Below the pieces are notes generated by a model. That model saw nothing but the letters and a program-made list of their open reading frames with translations. It did not search any database and had not been told where the DNA came from. 64,000 nt of DNA from Hydrogenophaga pseudoflava (lineage in GTDB: Bacteria; Pseudomonadota; Gammaproteobacteria; Burkholderiales; Burkholderiaceae_C), in contig NZ_JAVHJP010000004.1 in assembly GCF_031020795.1 (NCBI RefSeq), forward strand, positions 486,638-550,637, written 5' to 3'. The translations under genes were made by a program, and so were the position numbers. Below are positions 17,940 through 26,387 of this stretch, in pieces (position 1 is the first letter of the stretch; each line of letters starts with the position of its first letter).

Positions 17940-19271
17940 ATGCGCCGGTTTGTGACCACCGCCCTGTTTCTCACCGCCCTCGCGGCGTCTTCGGCCTGGG
18001 CGGCCGACGGCGCCTCAGGCGAGCAGCTGCTGCCCATGCCGCCGGAGCGGGTCTGGCGGGCGTTGCACCAGGCGCTGGCCGACCGCAGCGCGGGTCGCGC
18101 CGAGGTGCTCGCGCTGGACGACGGGCGCTACGAAGCCCGCCTGCGGCCGGAGACCTTGGCCGGGGCCGACCTCCGGCTGGATGTGGACTGGGACACCCGC
18201 ACCGGCGGCACGCGCCTGCGCTGGTCCGCCACGGCAGCCGGGGCGCAGGCCCAGGCTGCGGCGTGGGTGCAGCGGCTGGCCGAACGCGCGGGTCGGCTGC
18301 GAGCCAGCAACCAGCTCTGCCGCGGCCCCCATCCGACCGCCGAGGAGATCGAGGCCGCGCAGATTGAGATCCCCGCCAGCTGCGAGTACAGCACCGGCCA
18401 TTTCTCCACCGCGCTGTTCGAACTGGAGAAGTGCGGCGACTTCGACACGGCGCTGCAGATCATGGCCGACTGCGTGAAGCGGCGGCATGCGGGCGGGCTG
18501 ATCCGCCTCTCGCAGTACTTCGACCTCGGCTACGGCGTGCCCAAGCGTCCCGAGCGGGTGGTGGAGTTCCTGCGCCAGGCCATGGACAGCGACAACGAGG
18601 GCTATGCCCGGCTGGCCCGGCTGCACTACGCGACGGCGCTGCATTTCGGCCTGGGTGTGGCGCCCGACCGAGGGGCCGCGCGACGTCTGTTCGAGGACCT
18701 GGCCCGGGAGGGGCAGGCCGATGCGCAGGAGTTCCTGCGCCTGGGGCACCACGGGGCCTGGCTGCGACCCGACGGCCAGCGTTTCCGGGACGCTCCCGTC
18801 GCCTCGCCGGCCGCCGCGGTGTCGCGCGACGACTCGGGCAACGACATGAGCTACGGCGCGTTCGTGAACAGCGACAAGCGCATCAAGTGCCTCTATGGCT
18901 ACGCCGCCGACAAGACCGGCGACCACGCGGCGGCGGTGCGCATCTTCGAGGACTGCATCAGCCGCTGGAACGACCCCTACTCGATCATCTGGCTTTCCCA
19001 CCTGCTGGAGAACGGCCATGGTGTGCCCAGGGACCCGGTGCGGGCGGCGCAGCTGCTGCGCCAGGGTGCGGAACATCCGGACACCTCGGGCTACGCGACG
19101 CTGGCGCGTTACCACTACGGCATGGCGCTGGCGCAGGGCCAGGGCGTGCCGGCCGACCCGGTGCAGGCGCGCCACTGGCTGCAGCGCGCGGCGCAGGAAG
19201 GGCTGGGCGAGGCGCGCGAGGCCCTCGCCCGGCTTGATGCCGGACCCGACAATCGGGCCCATGCCCGCTGA
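17940..19271 (+). CDS. Secreted Sel1-repeat (SLR/TPR-like) protein
   Basis: A 443-residue exported protein with a signal peptide (residues 1-21, cleavage after SAWA). A beta-rich N-terminal domain of about 100 residues is followed by at least four Sel1-type repeats, marked by LGYGVPKRPERVVEFLRQA, LGVAPDRGAARRLFEDLA, NGHGVPRDPVRAAQLLRQG and QGVPADPVQARHWLQRAA. Such repeats act as protein-interaction scaffolds. Its last 11 bp overlap the start of a histidine kinase gene, so it may be a periplasmic partner of that sensor. The ATG at 17940 has AAGGAG eight bases upstream. Confidence 0.88.
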   Translation: MRRFVTTALFLTALAASSAWAADGASGEQLLPMPPERVWRALHQALADRSAGRAEVLALDDGRYEARLRPETLAGADLRLDVDWDTRTGGTRLRWSATAAGAQAQAAAWVQRLAERAGRLRASNQLCRGPHPTAEEIEAAQIEIPASCEYSTGHFSTALFELEKCGDFDTALQIMADCVKRRHAGGLIRLSQYFDLGYGVPKRPERVVEFLRQAMDSDNEGYARLARLHYATALHFGLGVAPDRGAARRLFEDLAREGQADAQEFLRLGHHGAWLRPDGQRFRDAPVASPAAAVSRDDSGNDMSYGAFVNSDKRIKCLYGYAADKTGDHAAAVRIFEDCISRWNDPYSIIWLSHLLENGHGVPRDPVRAAQLLRQGAEHPDTSGYATLARYHYGMALAQGQGVPADPVQARHWLQRAAQEGLGEAREALARLDAGPDNRAHAR

Positions 19272-20667
19272 GCCCGCTTCTGTTGTTTCCGCCGTCCCCG
19301 GCTACCGCCTGCAGCGCCGCCTGGGCGCCTGGCTGCTGGCGGGGGCGGTGCTGCTGCTGCTGGCTTCGGGGGGCTGGAGCCTGTGGCGTGTGGCCTCGGC
19401 GGTCGACCCGCAGCTGCAGCGCCTGGCGCGGACCATCGAGCGCCTGCGGCTCAACGAGCTGGGGGCCGAGCCCGGCGTGTTCCAGGCCACGCTCTCGGGC
19501 GCGGAACTGCAGAACCTGGTCGGGCTGGGCGAACTGGTGCCGTTCTGCCTGACCGTGCGCAACATCCACGGTCTGGCGGTGGACCAGCGTTGCCTGGGCG
19601 CCGCCGGGGCGCATCCCGGTGGGGTCGAGCCGCTGCTGCGGGCCGCGGCCGGCGGGGAGGCGGGTGCGCTGCTCCCGCTGGTGCGCTACCCCGGCACCCG
19701 CGTCGGCGAACTGGCCCTGGCGCCGCACTGGCCGGCGCAGTCGGCTCTGCTGTGGCAGCACTGGTGGCAGACCCTGGTGAGCGCGGCCGGTGTGCTGGCG
19801 GTGGCGGCACTGGCCTATCTGGCGGCGCGGCGCGCGCTGCGGCCCACCGGGGCCATGATGGCCACCTTGCAGCGGCTGGAAGCGGGCGACCTCTCGGCCC
19901 GCATGCCGTCCGCTGGCCCCAGAGAGTTGCAGCGCATCGGCGCCCAGTTCAACCGCATGGCCGACCGGCTGCAGGACACGGTGGGCGCGCAGCGGCAACT
20001 GGCCGACCGGCTGCTGACCGTGCGCGAGGAGGAGCGGCGCCACCTGGCTCGCGAACTGCACGACGAACTGGGCCAGTCGCTGACCTCGATCCGGGCCGAG
20101 GTGGCCTTCGTGGACGAAGTGGCGCGCGAGTCTGTGCCGGCGCTGCTGCCCAGCGCCGACGCGCTCACGCGCACCTGCGAAGGCATGGTGACCGCGGTGC
20201 GTCACATCGTGCAGCAGCTGCGCCCACCGGGTCTGGAGGCCTTCGGGCTCACCGCCTGCCTGCAGCAGTTGGTGGACAGCTGGCGGCGCCGCGACGCGGG
20301 GCGCTGCGAGTACCGGCTGCAGATCGACGGCGACCTCGACCGCTGGGACGACACGCTGTCGGTCAGCGTGTTCCGCCTGGTGCAGGAGGGGCTGACCAAT
20401 GCGGTGCGCCACGGCCAGGCCTCACGGATCGAGGTGCTGCTCAGTGAACGCGCCGACGGCCTGCATCTGCAGGTGCAGGACAATGGCCCGCTCCTGCAGC
20501 CGCCCGCGCTGCCCGCCACCGGCGGCCAGGGCCTGCTGGGCATGCGCGAACGTGTGCTGGCGCTGGGCGGCACGCTGTCGCTGGAGGTGGCCGAGCCGCA
20601 CGGCCTGCGGCTGCGCATCCACCTGCCGGTTCACGAAGGACACCATGCTGCGCCTGCTGATCATTGA
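19261..20667 (+). CDS. Sensor histidine kinase, HAMP-HisKA_3-HATPase
   Basis: A 468-residue NarL-partner type kinase: membrane helix at about 21-42, periplasmic sensor (45-160) containing two cysteines (VPFCLTVRNIHG and VDQRCLG), second helix (165-188), HAMP (190-240), and the dimerisation/phosphoacceptor helix EERRHLARELHDELGQSL with His267. The ATP-binding domain (about 365-460) has VQEGLTNAVRHG (N box) and GGQGLLGMRERV (G box). The start ATG at 19261 overlaps the Sel1-protein gene, and the end overlaps the response regulator gene by 23 bp. Confidence 0.93.
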   Translation: MPAEPASVVSAVPGYRLQRRLGAWLLAGAVLLLLASGGWSLWRVASAVDPQLQRLARTIERLRLNELGAEPGVFQATLSGAELQNLVGLGELVPFCLTVRNIHGLAVDQRCLGAAGAHPGGVEPLLRAAAGGEAGALLPLVRYPGTRVGELALAPHWPAQSALLWQHWWQTLVSAAGVLAVAALAYLAARRALRPTGAMMATLQRLEAGDLSARMPSAGPRELQRIGAQFNRMADRLQDTVGAQRQLADRLLTVREEERRHLARELHDELGQSLTSIRAEVAFVDEVARESVPALLPSADALTRTCEGMVTAVRHIVQQLRPPGLEAFGLTACLQQLVDSWRRRDAGRCEYRLQIDGDLDRWDDTLSVSVFRLVQEGLTNAVRHGQASRIEVLLSERADGLHLQVQDNGPLLQPPALPATGGQGLLGMRERVLALGGTLSLEVAEPHGLRLRIHLPVHEGHHAAPADH

Positions 20668-21292
20668 CGACCACGCCATCGTGCGCGAAGGCTACCGACG
20701 CCTGCTGGAGCGGCGGCAGGATCTGCGCATCGTGGCCGAGGCCGGCACGGCGGAAGAGGGCTACGAACAGTTCAAGACGCACGAGCCCGAGGTGACCCTG
20801 CTGGACCTGAGCCTGGGCACGGGCAGCGGCCTGCGCCTGCTCGCCCAGATCCTGCGCCACAACCCGGAGGCGGCGGTGCTGGTGTTCTCCATGCACGCCG
20901 AGCCGCTGTACGCGGTGCAGGCGCTCAAGGCCGGCGCGCGCGGTTACGTGACCAAGGGCAGCGCGCCGCAGGTCCTGGTCGATGCGGTCTACCAGGTGGC
21001 GCGCGGCCAGCGCGCGCTCAGCCCCGACCTGGCGGGCGAGGTGGCCGGCATGCTGCTCGACGGCGAGGGCGAACACGCTGGCCTGACGCCGCGCGAGTTC
21101 GACATCCTGCGGCTGCTGATGCAGGGGCTGGACGTGGACGCGATCGGCCAGGCCTTGCACATCAGCCCCAAGACCGTGCGCAACGGCCACTACCAGCTGA
21201 AGGCCAAGCTGGGCGCGCGCAGCGACATCGAGCTCACGCGCAAGGCCTTGCAGCTCAAGCTGTTGGACCGCGGCGACCCTTCGGCCGGCTGA
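20645..21292 (+). CDS. NarL/LuxR-type response regulator
   Basis: A 215-residue regulator with a receiver domain (1-120; acidic pocket IIDDH, phosphoacceptor Asp54 in TLLDLSLG, KAGARGYVTKG with the conserved Lys) and a LuxR-type DNA-binding domain (about 145-210; LTPREFDILRLLMQGLDVDA, LHISPKTVRNGHYQLKAKLG). The helix-turn-helix has Asn-Gly-His where many relatives have HR-type residues. It overlaps the kinase gene by 23 bp, so the two are one system. The DUF3047-like gene 132 bp downstream is a candidate target. Confidence 0.93.
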   Translation: MLRLLIIDDHAIVREGYRRLLERRQDLRIVAEAGTAEEGYEQFKTHEPEVTLLDLSLGTGSGLRLLAQILRHNPEAAVLVFSMHAEPLYAVQALKAGARGYVTKGSAPQVLVDAVYQVARGQRALSPDLAGEVAGMLLDGEGEHAGLTPREFDILRLLMQGLDVDAIGQALHISPKTVRNGHYQLKAKLGARSDIELTRKALQLKLLDRGDPSAG

Positions 21293-21424
21293 GCCGGGAC
21301 AGGGACCCGCGCGGGGCCGGGCAAAACGCCCGCCGGGCCGGTCGCGACCGCGGTGTTTCCTAGCATGGGTCGCAGCCCGCCCGGCATCCGGTCCGGCGGG
21401 CGTTCACCCCATCAGGAGACCTCT

Positions 21425-22708
21425 GTGACCCGTTCGACCACCGCACCCGGCACCACTGCGCCACCCCATCACCACAACCACTGCTGCGGCACCCACGCGG
21501 GAGATTCCGGCAGCCCACCGATGCCCAGCGCCAGCCGCCGCCAGTGGGTCAAGGGTCTGGCCGCGGCGCCGCTGCTGGCAGGCCCCTGCGCCATGGCCCA
21601 TGCCGACAGCCCGAAGCCGGCGCCGGGTGCCATCCGCCCGGCGGCCGAGCTGGCACAGGACTTCCGGCATCTGGCGCGGGGTGTCGAGGCGGTGGCCCGC
21701 ATCGAGTCCTTCACCCTGGCGCCATCGACCCTGCCCTGGAGCCCCTCGCTGGGTGAATTGAAGGCCGGGCAGCAGGTCACGTTCTTTCTCAACGGCCTCT
21801 GGTGGTTCAGCAAGGAGCACGGCCGCTGGCTGGAGCCGGGCTTCGTGTTTTTCGCCCGCGTTGCGGGCAGCGGCGGCGCCAGCGCCATCCACAACACCAT
21901 GCAGAACACCGGCACGCTGACGGCGGACCGCGCCGGCCGCCTGCAGATCGCGCGCTCGGCGGGTGAGTTCGCCAACCCGCAGGGTGATCTCGCGGTGCCG
22001 CTGGCGCAGTACCTCGCCGGCGAGGGCAGGGTGGAGGGCGTGGCCGTGGTCTGGAACGGCCCTGCCGAAGACGGCCTGCTGGCGCTCTCGGCCCGGGGTG
22101 ACGTGCAGGGACTGGTGCGCGCCGAGCTGCAGCGCCAGCGCCAGGCGCGGCTGATGCCGGCGGGCTGGCACAACTTCTTCGCTTTCGGCGACGGCGGCAT
22201 CTTCACCGAAGGCCCGGGCCAGCGCATCGACTGCGAGACGCACAAGAACGTGGGCATCCTGCAGTACCCGCTGGCGGACCAGCCCTTGCGGCCTGGGCTC
22301 ACGCTGGACTGGCAGTGGGTGGTGGACCGGTTGCCCTCGCACCTGCCGGAAAACCAGATCCTCACGCACGACTACCTGTCCATCGCCGTGGAGTTCGACG
22401 ACGGCCAGGACATCACCTACCTGTGGAGTTCCAGTCTGCCGGTGGGCCAGGTGTTCCGCTGTCCGCTGCCCGGCTGGGATGCGGTGGAGACCCATGTGGT
22501 GCAGCGCAGCGGGCTGGCCGACCTGGGCAAGGCCTTCGACGAGCGCCGCGACCTGTTCGAGGACTACCGCCGCATCGTGGGCGGCAAGGCCACGCGCGCG
22601 GTGCGGGTGTGGCTGATCGCCAACTCGCTGTTCCTGCGCCAGGTCGGGCGCTGTGCCTACCGGCGCATTGCCATCGGCCAGACCGGTCAGTTGCAACGCA
22701 TCCTGTAG
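21425..22708 (+). CDS. Tat-exported DUF3047-like protein with lectin-like N-terminal domain
   Basis: A 427-residue protein. GTG at 21425 has an excellent AGGAG seven bases upstream; an ATG at 21521 is possible but has a poor ribosome site. With the GTG, a 32-residue leader contains a metal-ligand-like cluster HHHNHCCGTH before a twin-arginine-type signal (SRRQWVKGLAAAPLLAGP). Mature residues about 75-200 (AGQQVTFFLNGLWWF, AIHNTMQNTGTLTADRAG) recall the LecA/PA-IL sugar-binding fold. The C-terminal 200 residues (LDWQWVVDRLPSHLPENQI, HDYLSIAVEFDDGQDITYLW, RAVRVWLIANSLFLRQ) match my recollection of DUF3047. Function unknown; it follows a two-component system. Confidence 0.78.
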   Translation: MTRSTTAPGTTAPPHHHNHCCGTHAGDSGSPPMPSASRRQWVKGLAAAPLLAGPCAMAHADSPKPAPGAIRPAAELAQDFRHLARGVEAVARIESFTLAPSTLPWSPSLGELKAGQQVTFFLNGLWWFSKEHGRWLEPGFVFFARVAGSGGASAIHNTMQNTGTLTADRAGRLQIARSAGEFANPQGDLAVPLAQYLAGEGRVEGVAVVWNGPAEDGLLALSARGDVQGLVRAELQRQRQARLMPAGWHNFFAFGDGGIFTEGPGQRIDCETHKNVGILQYPLADQPLRPGLTLDWQWVVDRLPSHLPENQILTHDYLSIAVEFDDGQDITYLWSSSLPVGQVFRCPLPGWDAVETHVVQRSGLADLGKAFDERRDLFEDYRRIVGGKATRAVRVWLIANSLFLRQVGRCAYRRIAIGQTGQLQRIL

Positions 22709-22962
22709 CCACACGGGAGCTGTGTGTCGCATGCCCGCCCGCGCGGACTGTTCCGTTGAAGCGCAACACGGTCACTTCGGTGACAGGGTCTGGACATGCT
22801 GCAACGCGGCAAGCTGCACCGCAGCATGCAGGAAAAGCCAATGGAATCATGGGCGCTCTCAAACTGAGAATTTCTCCGGGAAGTGGCACGGAAGTTGACT
22901 CCTTGCCGGCGTCCTGCCGCACCTGGGCAGGACGTTTTCATTCCACCAACGAGGAGACATTC

Positions 22963-23454
22963 ATGAGTTTGTTGTTTGCATTGGCCATTTCCATCGGGCT
23001 GCTCGCCGTCGTCGCCACCTGGCTGTTCCTGGGGCCGCTGGCCGCCTTTCAGATGCAGGTCTGGCAGGCCTTCGTGGCCTGGGCCAGCTTCTTTCACAAC
23101 GGCGGCAAGACCGACGGCTTCGTCAAGACCGTGGTGTGCATGTCGTTTGGCGCGCTCGTGGGCATGGCGTCGGTGATGCTGATCGGCCCGCTGGGTGCGC
23201 TCGGTGGTCTGGCCGCTCCGGTGGCCGTGGGCATTGGCGCGGCCGTGATCGTGCTGGCGGCACACCTGCCGTTCCTCTCCACGATTCCGTCCAGCGTGTA
23301 CGGCTTTGCCACCGTGGCCGGCCTGATCCTGCTGGGCAAGGACATGACGCCGACGGCGGCCATCCTGCCCACCATCCTGTCGATTGCCGTGGGTGCGGCG
23401 TTTGGCTGGGTGTCCGAGCAACTGGCGGGCAAGCTGACCAAGCCGGCGGCCTGA
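22963..23454 (+). CDS. DUF1097-like inner-membrane protein
   Basis: A 163-residue hydrophobic protein with about five membrane helices. The first helix is at the N-terminus (LLFALAISIGLLAVVATWLF), and a central segment SFFHNGGKTDGFVKTVVCMS is followed by glycine-rich helices (LIGPLGALGGLAAPVAVGIG). The pattern resembles the DUF1097/YcdZ family of unknown function, though the match is from memory. The ATG at 22963 follows GAGGAG. The 254 bp upstream holds two hairpins (see 22771-22828) but no clear promoter. Confidence 0.78.
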   Translation: MSLLFALAISIGLLAVVATWLFLGPLAAFQMQVWQAFVAWASFFHNGGKTDGFVKTVVCMSFGALVGMASVMLIGPLGALGGLAAPVAVGIGAAVIVLAAHLPFLSTIPSSVYGFATVAGLILLGKDMTPTAAILPTILSIAVGAAFGWVSEQLAGKLTKPAA

Positions 23455-23488
23455 TCAGACGCATCCGTTCGCCGTCAGGTGCCGCAGA

Positions 23489-24967
23489 TCACTTGAGCAC
23501 GTCGCCGATGCAGACGTACTTGATCTCGACGTAGTCGTCCATGCCGTAGTGCGAGCCCTCGCGGCCCAGGCCCGACTGCTTGACGCCGCCGAAGGGCACG
23601 TGCTCGGTCGCCAGGATGCCGACGTTCACGCCGACCATGCCGTACTCCAGCGCCTCGCTGACGCGCGTGATGCGGCCGATGTCGCGGCTGTAGAAGTAGC
23701 TGGCCAGGCCGAACTCGGTGTTGTTCGCCGCGTCGATGGCTTCCTGTTCGGTCTTGAACTTGAACACGGGCGCGAAGGGGCCGAAGGTCTCTTCGCGCGC
23801 GCACAGCATGTCGGCCGTGGCGTCGGCCACCACGGTGGGTTCGAAGAACTGGCCGGTGAGGCGCTTGCCACCCACCAGCACGCGGCCGCCCTTGGCCTGC
23901 GCGTCGGCGACGTGGCGCTCGACCTTCTGCAGCGCCGCTTCCTCGATCAGCGGGCCCTGGTTCACGCCGTCCTCGAAACCGTTGCCGACCTTGGCGGTCT
24001 TGACCTTGGCCGCGAATTTCTCGACGAAGGCGTCGTACACGCCTTCCTGCACGTAGAGGCGGTTGGAGCAGACGCAGGTCTGGCCGGCATTGCGGTATTT
24101 GCTGGCGAAGGCACCTTCGACGGCGGAGTCCAGGTCGGCGTCGTCGAACACGATGAAGGGTGCGTTGCCGCCCAGTTCCAGCGACATCTTCTTGACCGTG
24201 GGCGCGCTCTGCGCCATCAGGATGCGGCCGACTTCGGTGGAACCGGTGAAGCTGATGTGGCGCACCACGTCGGAGGCGCACAGCACCTTGCCCACGGCGA
24301 TGGAGTTCTGGTCGTCGGCAGTGAGGATGTTGAGCACGCCGGCCGGGATGCCGGCGCGGATGGCGAGCTCCGCCGCGGCCAGGGCGGTCAGCGGGGTCAG
24401 CTCGGCCGGCTTGATGACCACCGGGCAGCCGGCGGCCAGCGCGGGAGCGACCTTGCGGGTGATCATGGCCAGCGGGAAGTTCCAGGGCGTGATGGCGGCG
24501 CAGACGCCGATGGGCTGCTTGAGGATCATCAGGCGGCGGTTGTTGTCGAACTGCGGCAGGGTCTCGCCGTTGACGCGCTTGGCCTCTTCGGCGAACCACT
24601 CGACGAAGCTGGCGCCGTAGGCCACTTCGCCCTTGGCCTCGGCCAGGGGCTTGCCCTGCTCGGCGGTCATCAGGCGGCCCAGGTCGTCCTGGTTCGCCAT
24701 CAGCAGGTCGAACCACTTGCGCAGGATGATGCTGCGCTCCTTGGCGGTCTTGTTCTTCCACGGGCCCCAGGCCGCGTTGGCAGCGGCGATGGCGCGCTCG
24801 GCGTCGGCGGTGCCCAGATTGGCCACGTCGGCCAGCTTCAGGCCGGTGGCAGGGTCCAGCACGTCGAAGCGGCTGGCCCCTTTCACCCACTCGCCATTGA
24901 TCAGGCCGTCGGTCTTGAGCAGGGTCGGGTCCTTGAGCAGGGCCAGGGGGGAGGTCTTCATGTCCAT
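23489..24967 (-). CDS. gabD: Succinate-semialdehyde dehydrogenase
   Basis: A 492-residue NAD(P)-dependent aldehyde dehydrogenase of the GabD branch: NGEWVKGASRFDVLDPATG at the N-terminus, TPWNFPLAMITRKVAPALAA, the general base Glu in LELGGNAPFIVF and the nucleophile in NAGQTCVCSNR. It oxidises succinic semialdehyde to succinate, the last step of GABA breakdown. It is the final gene of the 11-gene operon, 33 bp after a binding-protein gene. Together with GabT and guanidinobutyrase it completes a route from 4-guanidinobutyrate to the TCA cycle. Confidence 0.95.
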   Translation of the reverse strand: MDMKTSPLALLKDPTLLKTDGLINGEWVKGASRFDVLDPATGLKLADVANLGTADAERAIAAANAAWGPWKNKTAKERSIILRKWFDLLMANQDDLGRLMTAEQGKPLAEAKGEVAYGASFVEWFAEEAKRVNGETLPQFDNNRRLMILKQPIGVCAAITPWNFPLAMITRKVAPALAAGCPVVIKPAELTPLTALAAAELAIRAGIPAGVLNILTADDQNSIAVGKVLCASDVVRHISFTGSTEVGRILMAQSAPTVKKMSLELGGNAPFIVFDDADLDSAVEGAFASKYRNAGQTCVCSNRLYVQEGVYDAFVEKFAAKVKTAKVGNGFEDGVNQGPLIEEAALQKVERHVADAQAKGGRVLVGGKRLTGQFFEPTVVADATADMLCAREETFGPFAPVFKFKTEQEAIDAANNTEFGLASYFYSRDIGRITRVSEALEYGMVGVNVGILATEHVPFGGVKQSGLGREGSHYGMDDYVEIKYVCIGDVLK

Positions 24968-25000
24968 GCGGGTCTCCTTGAATGCAATGGGTGGAATGTT

Positions 25001-26077
25001 CTATTTCAGCGCGTCGGCGAGCCGCTTTTCGATCTGCGCGCCATTGCCCACCCAGAACGTCGGGTTGAAGGCGAGCGAGCGGCGCAGGTTGCCGGGGGCC
25101 GAGGGCAGGTCGCTGGGGGCCATCGACAGGTCGATCAGGTGGGCGTCGTCCACCACGCGCTTGCGCCCGTTGTCGTACTGCAGGATGGCGTTGTAGTGGG
25201 TCGGGCCGTAGGTGATCTCGCGCGAGAACGCGAGCTGGGCCGCGTCGGTGGTGGCGAAGTTCACGAAGGCGCGCGCCTGTTCGGCCCGGGGCGAACCCTT
25301 GACGATGGCCCAGTAGTCGATGTCGTAGATGGCGTCGGTCCACACTGTCGACAGCGTCGCGCCATCGGCCACGGCGGCCGAGATGCGGCCGTTGTAGGCG
25401 GTGCTCAGCACCACCTCGTTGTCGGCCAGCAGCTTGGGAGGTTGCGAGCCGGACTCCCACCAGACGATGTGGGGCTGCAGCTGCCGCAGCTTGGCCAGGG
25501 CGCGCTGCAGGCCGGGCTCGGTGGCCAGCATGTTGTAGACGTCGCGGCGGTGCACGCCGTCGGCCATCAGCGCGAATTCGAGGTTGTAGCGCGCGCCCTT
25601 GCGCATCGCGCGCTTGCCCGGGAATTTCTTCACGTCCCAGAAGTCGGCCCAGCTGCGCGGGGCGGTCTTGAGCGTGGCGCTGTTGTAAGCCATCACTGTG
25701 GACCAGACGAAGGCGCCCACGCCGCACTCCTGCACGCTGCCGGCCAGCAGCATGGACGCGTGGGGCAGCCTGCTCCTGTCGACCGGTTCGAACAGGCCTT
25801 CCCTGCAGCCGGTGGTCAGCTCGGAGGACTCGACCTCCACCACGTCCCACTCGACCTTGCGGGCCTGCACCATCTTGCGCACCGCGCCCAGGTCGCCGTC
25901 GTATTCGACCCCCTTGGCCGGCACCTTGCTGGCCTGGGTGAAGGGCCTGAGGAAGGCCACTTCCTGGGCTTTGCCGTTGGCGCCGCCGAAGTTGGCGACC
26001 ACCAGTGGCTGGGACTGGGCCGAGGCCAGTGCAGGGATGGCGAGGGCCAGCAGAAGGAGAGGTCTGGAGAGGTGCAT
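25001..26077 (-). CDS. ABC transporter substrate-binding protein, polyamine/GABA type, copy 2
   Basis: A 358-residue periplasmic binding protein with a signal peptide (about 1-20, LASAQS) and mature start PLVVANFGGANGKAQEVAF. It closely resembles the other binding protein of the operon (30037-31062): both share CGVG-FVWSTVMAY, a FPGKR-MRKGARYNLE stretch and FALMADGV. The family serves PotD/spermidine-putrescine-like importers. Only one set of permeases and one ATPase is present, so two receptors probably feed one channel with different ligands. It is the tenth gene of the operon. Confidence 0.92.
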   Translation of the reverse strand: MHLSRPLLLLALAIPALASAQSQPLVVANFGGANGKAQEVAFLRPFTQASKVPAKGVEYDGDLGAVRKMVQARKVEWDVVEVESSELTTGCREGLFEPVDRSRLPHASMLLAGSVQECGVGAFVWSTVMAYNSATLKTAPRSWADFWDVKKFPGKRAMRKGARYNLEFALMADGVHRRDVYNMLATEPGLQRALAKLRQLQPHIVWWESGSQPPKLLADNEVVLSTAYNGRISAAVADGATLSTVWTDAIYDIDYWAIVKGSPRAEQARAFVNFATTDAAQLAFSREITYGPTHYNAILQYDNGRKRVVDDAHLIDLSMAPSDLPSAPGNLRRSLAFNPTFWVGNGAQIEKRLADALK

Positions 26078-26087
26078 GGGCGTGGCG

Positions 26088-26372
26088 TCAGCGCATTTCG
26101 ATTTCCACGAACACGACCTCGTGCGCGGTGGGGTTGATGACGTTGTGTTCCACGCCGACGTTGCGGGTGTAGGACTGGCCGGGGACCAGCGGCGAGGTGC
26201 GTTGGCCCTCCGGTGTTTCCAGCAGCAACTCGCCGCCGGTCATGGGCACCACGACGTAGTCGTGGGCGTGGCGGTGCCAGCCGGTCTCGGCGCCGGGCGC
26301 AAAACGCCACTCGGTCACGATGACGCGGTCGTTGGATATCTGGACCGTAGGGACGGCTTGCGGGCGGCTCAT
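26088..26372 (-). CDS. Small cupin-domain protein
   Basis: A 94-residue single-cupin protein. Metal-ligand positions are seen in GAETGWHRHAHDYVVVPMTG (HxHxH-like) and GVEHNVINPT. Small cupins like this can be isomerases, dioxygenase-like or ligand sensors. It sits between guanidinobutyrase (15 bp upstream) and a binding protein (10 bp downstream) in the GABA/guanidinobutyrate operon, so it may process or sense an intermediate. No specific reaction is assigned. Confidence 0.88.
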   Translation of the reverse strand: MSRPQAVPTVQISNDRVIVTEWRFAPGAETGWHRHAHDYVVVPMTGGELLLETPEGQRTSPLVPGQSYTRNVGVEHNVINPTAHEVVFVEIEMR

Positions 26373-26387
26373 GGGATTCCTCTGTGT

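Noticed and set aside
23549..26137. An 862-codon plus-strand open frame opposite gabD and the binding protein
   Set aside because: Antisense shadow of firmly identified genes; no domain or ribosome site.
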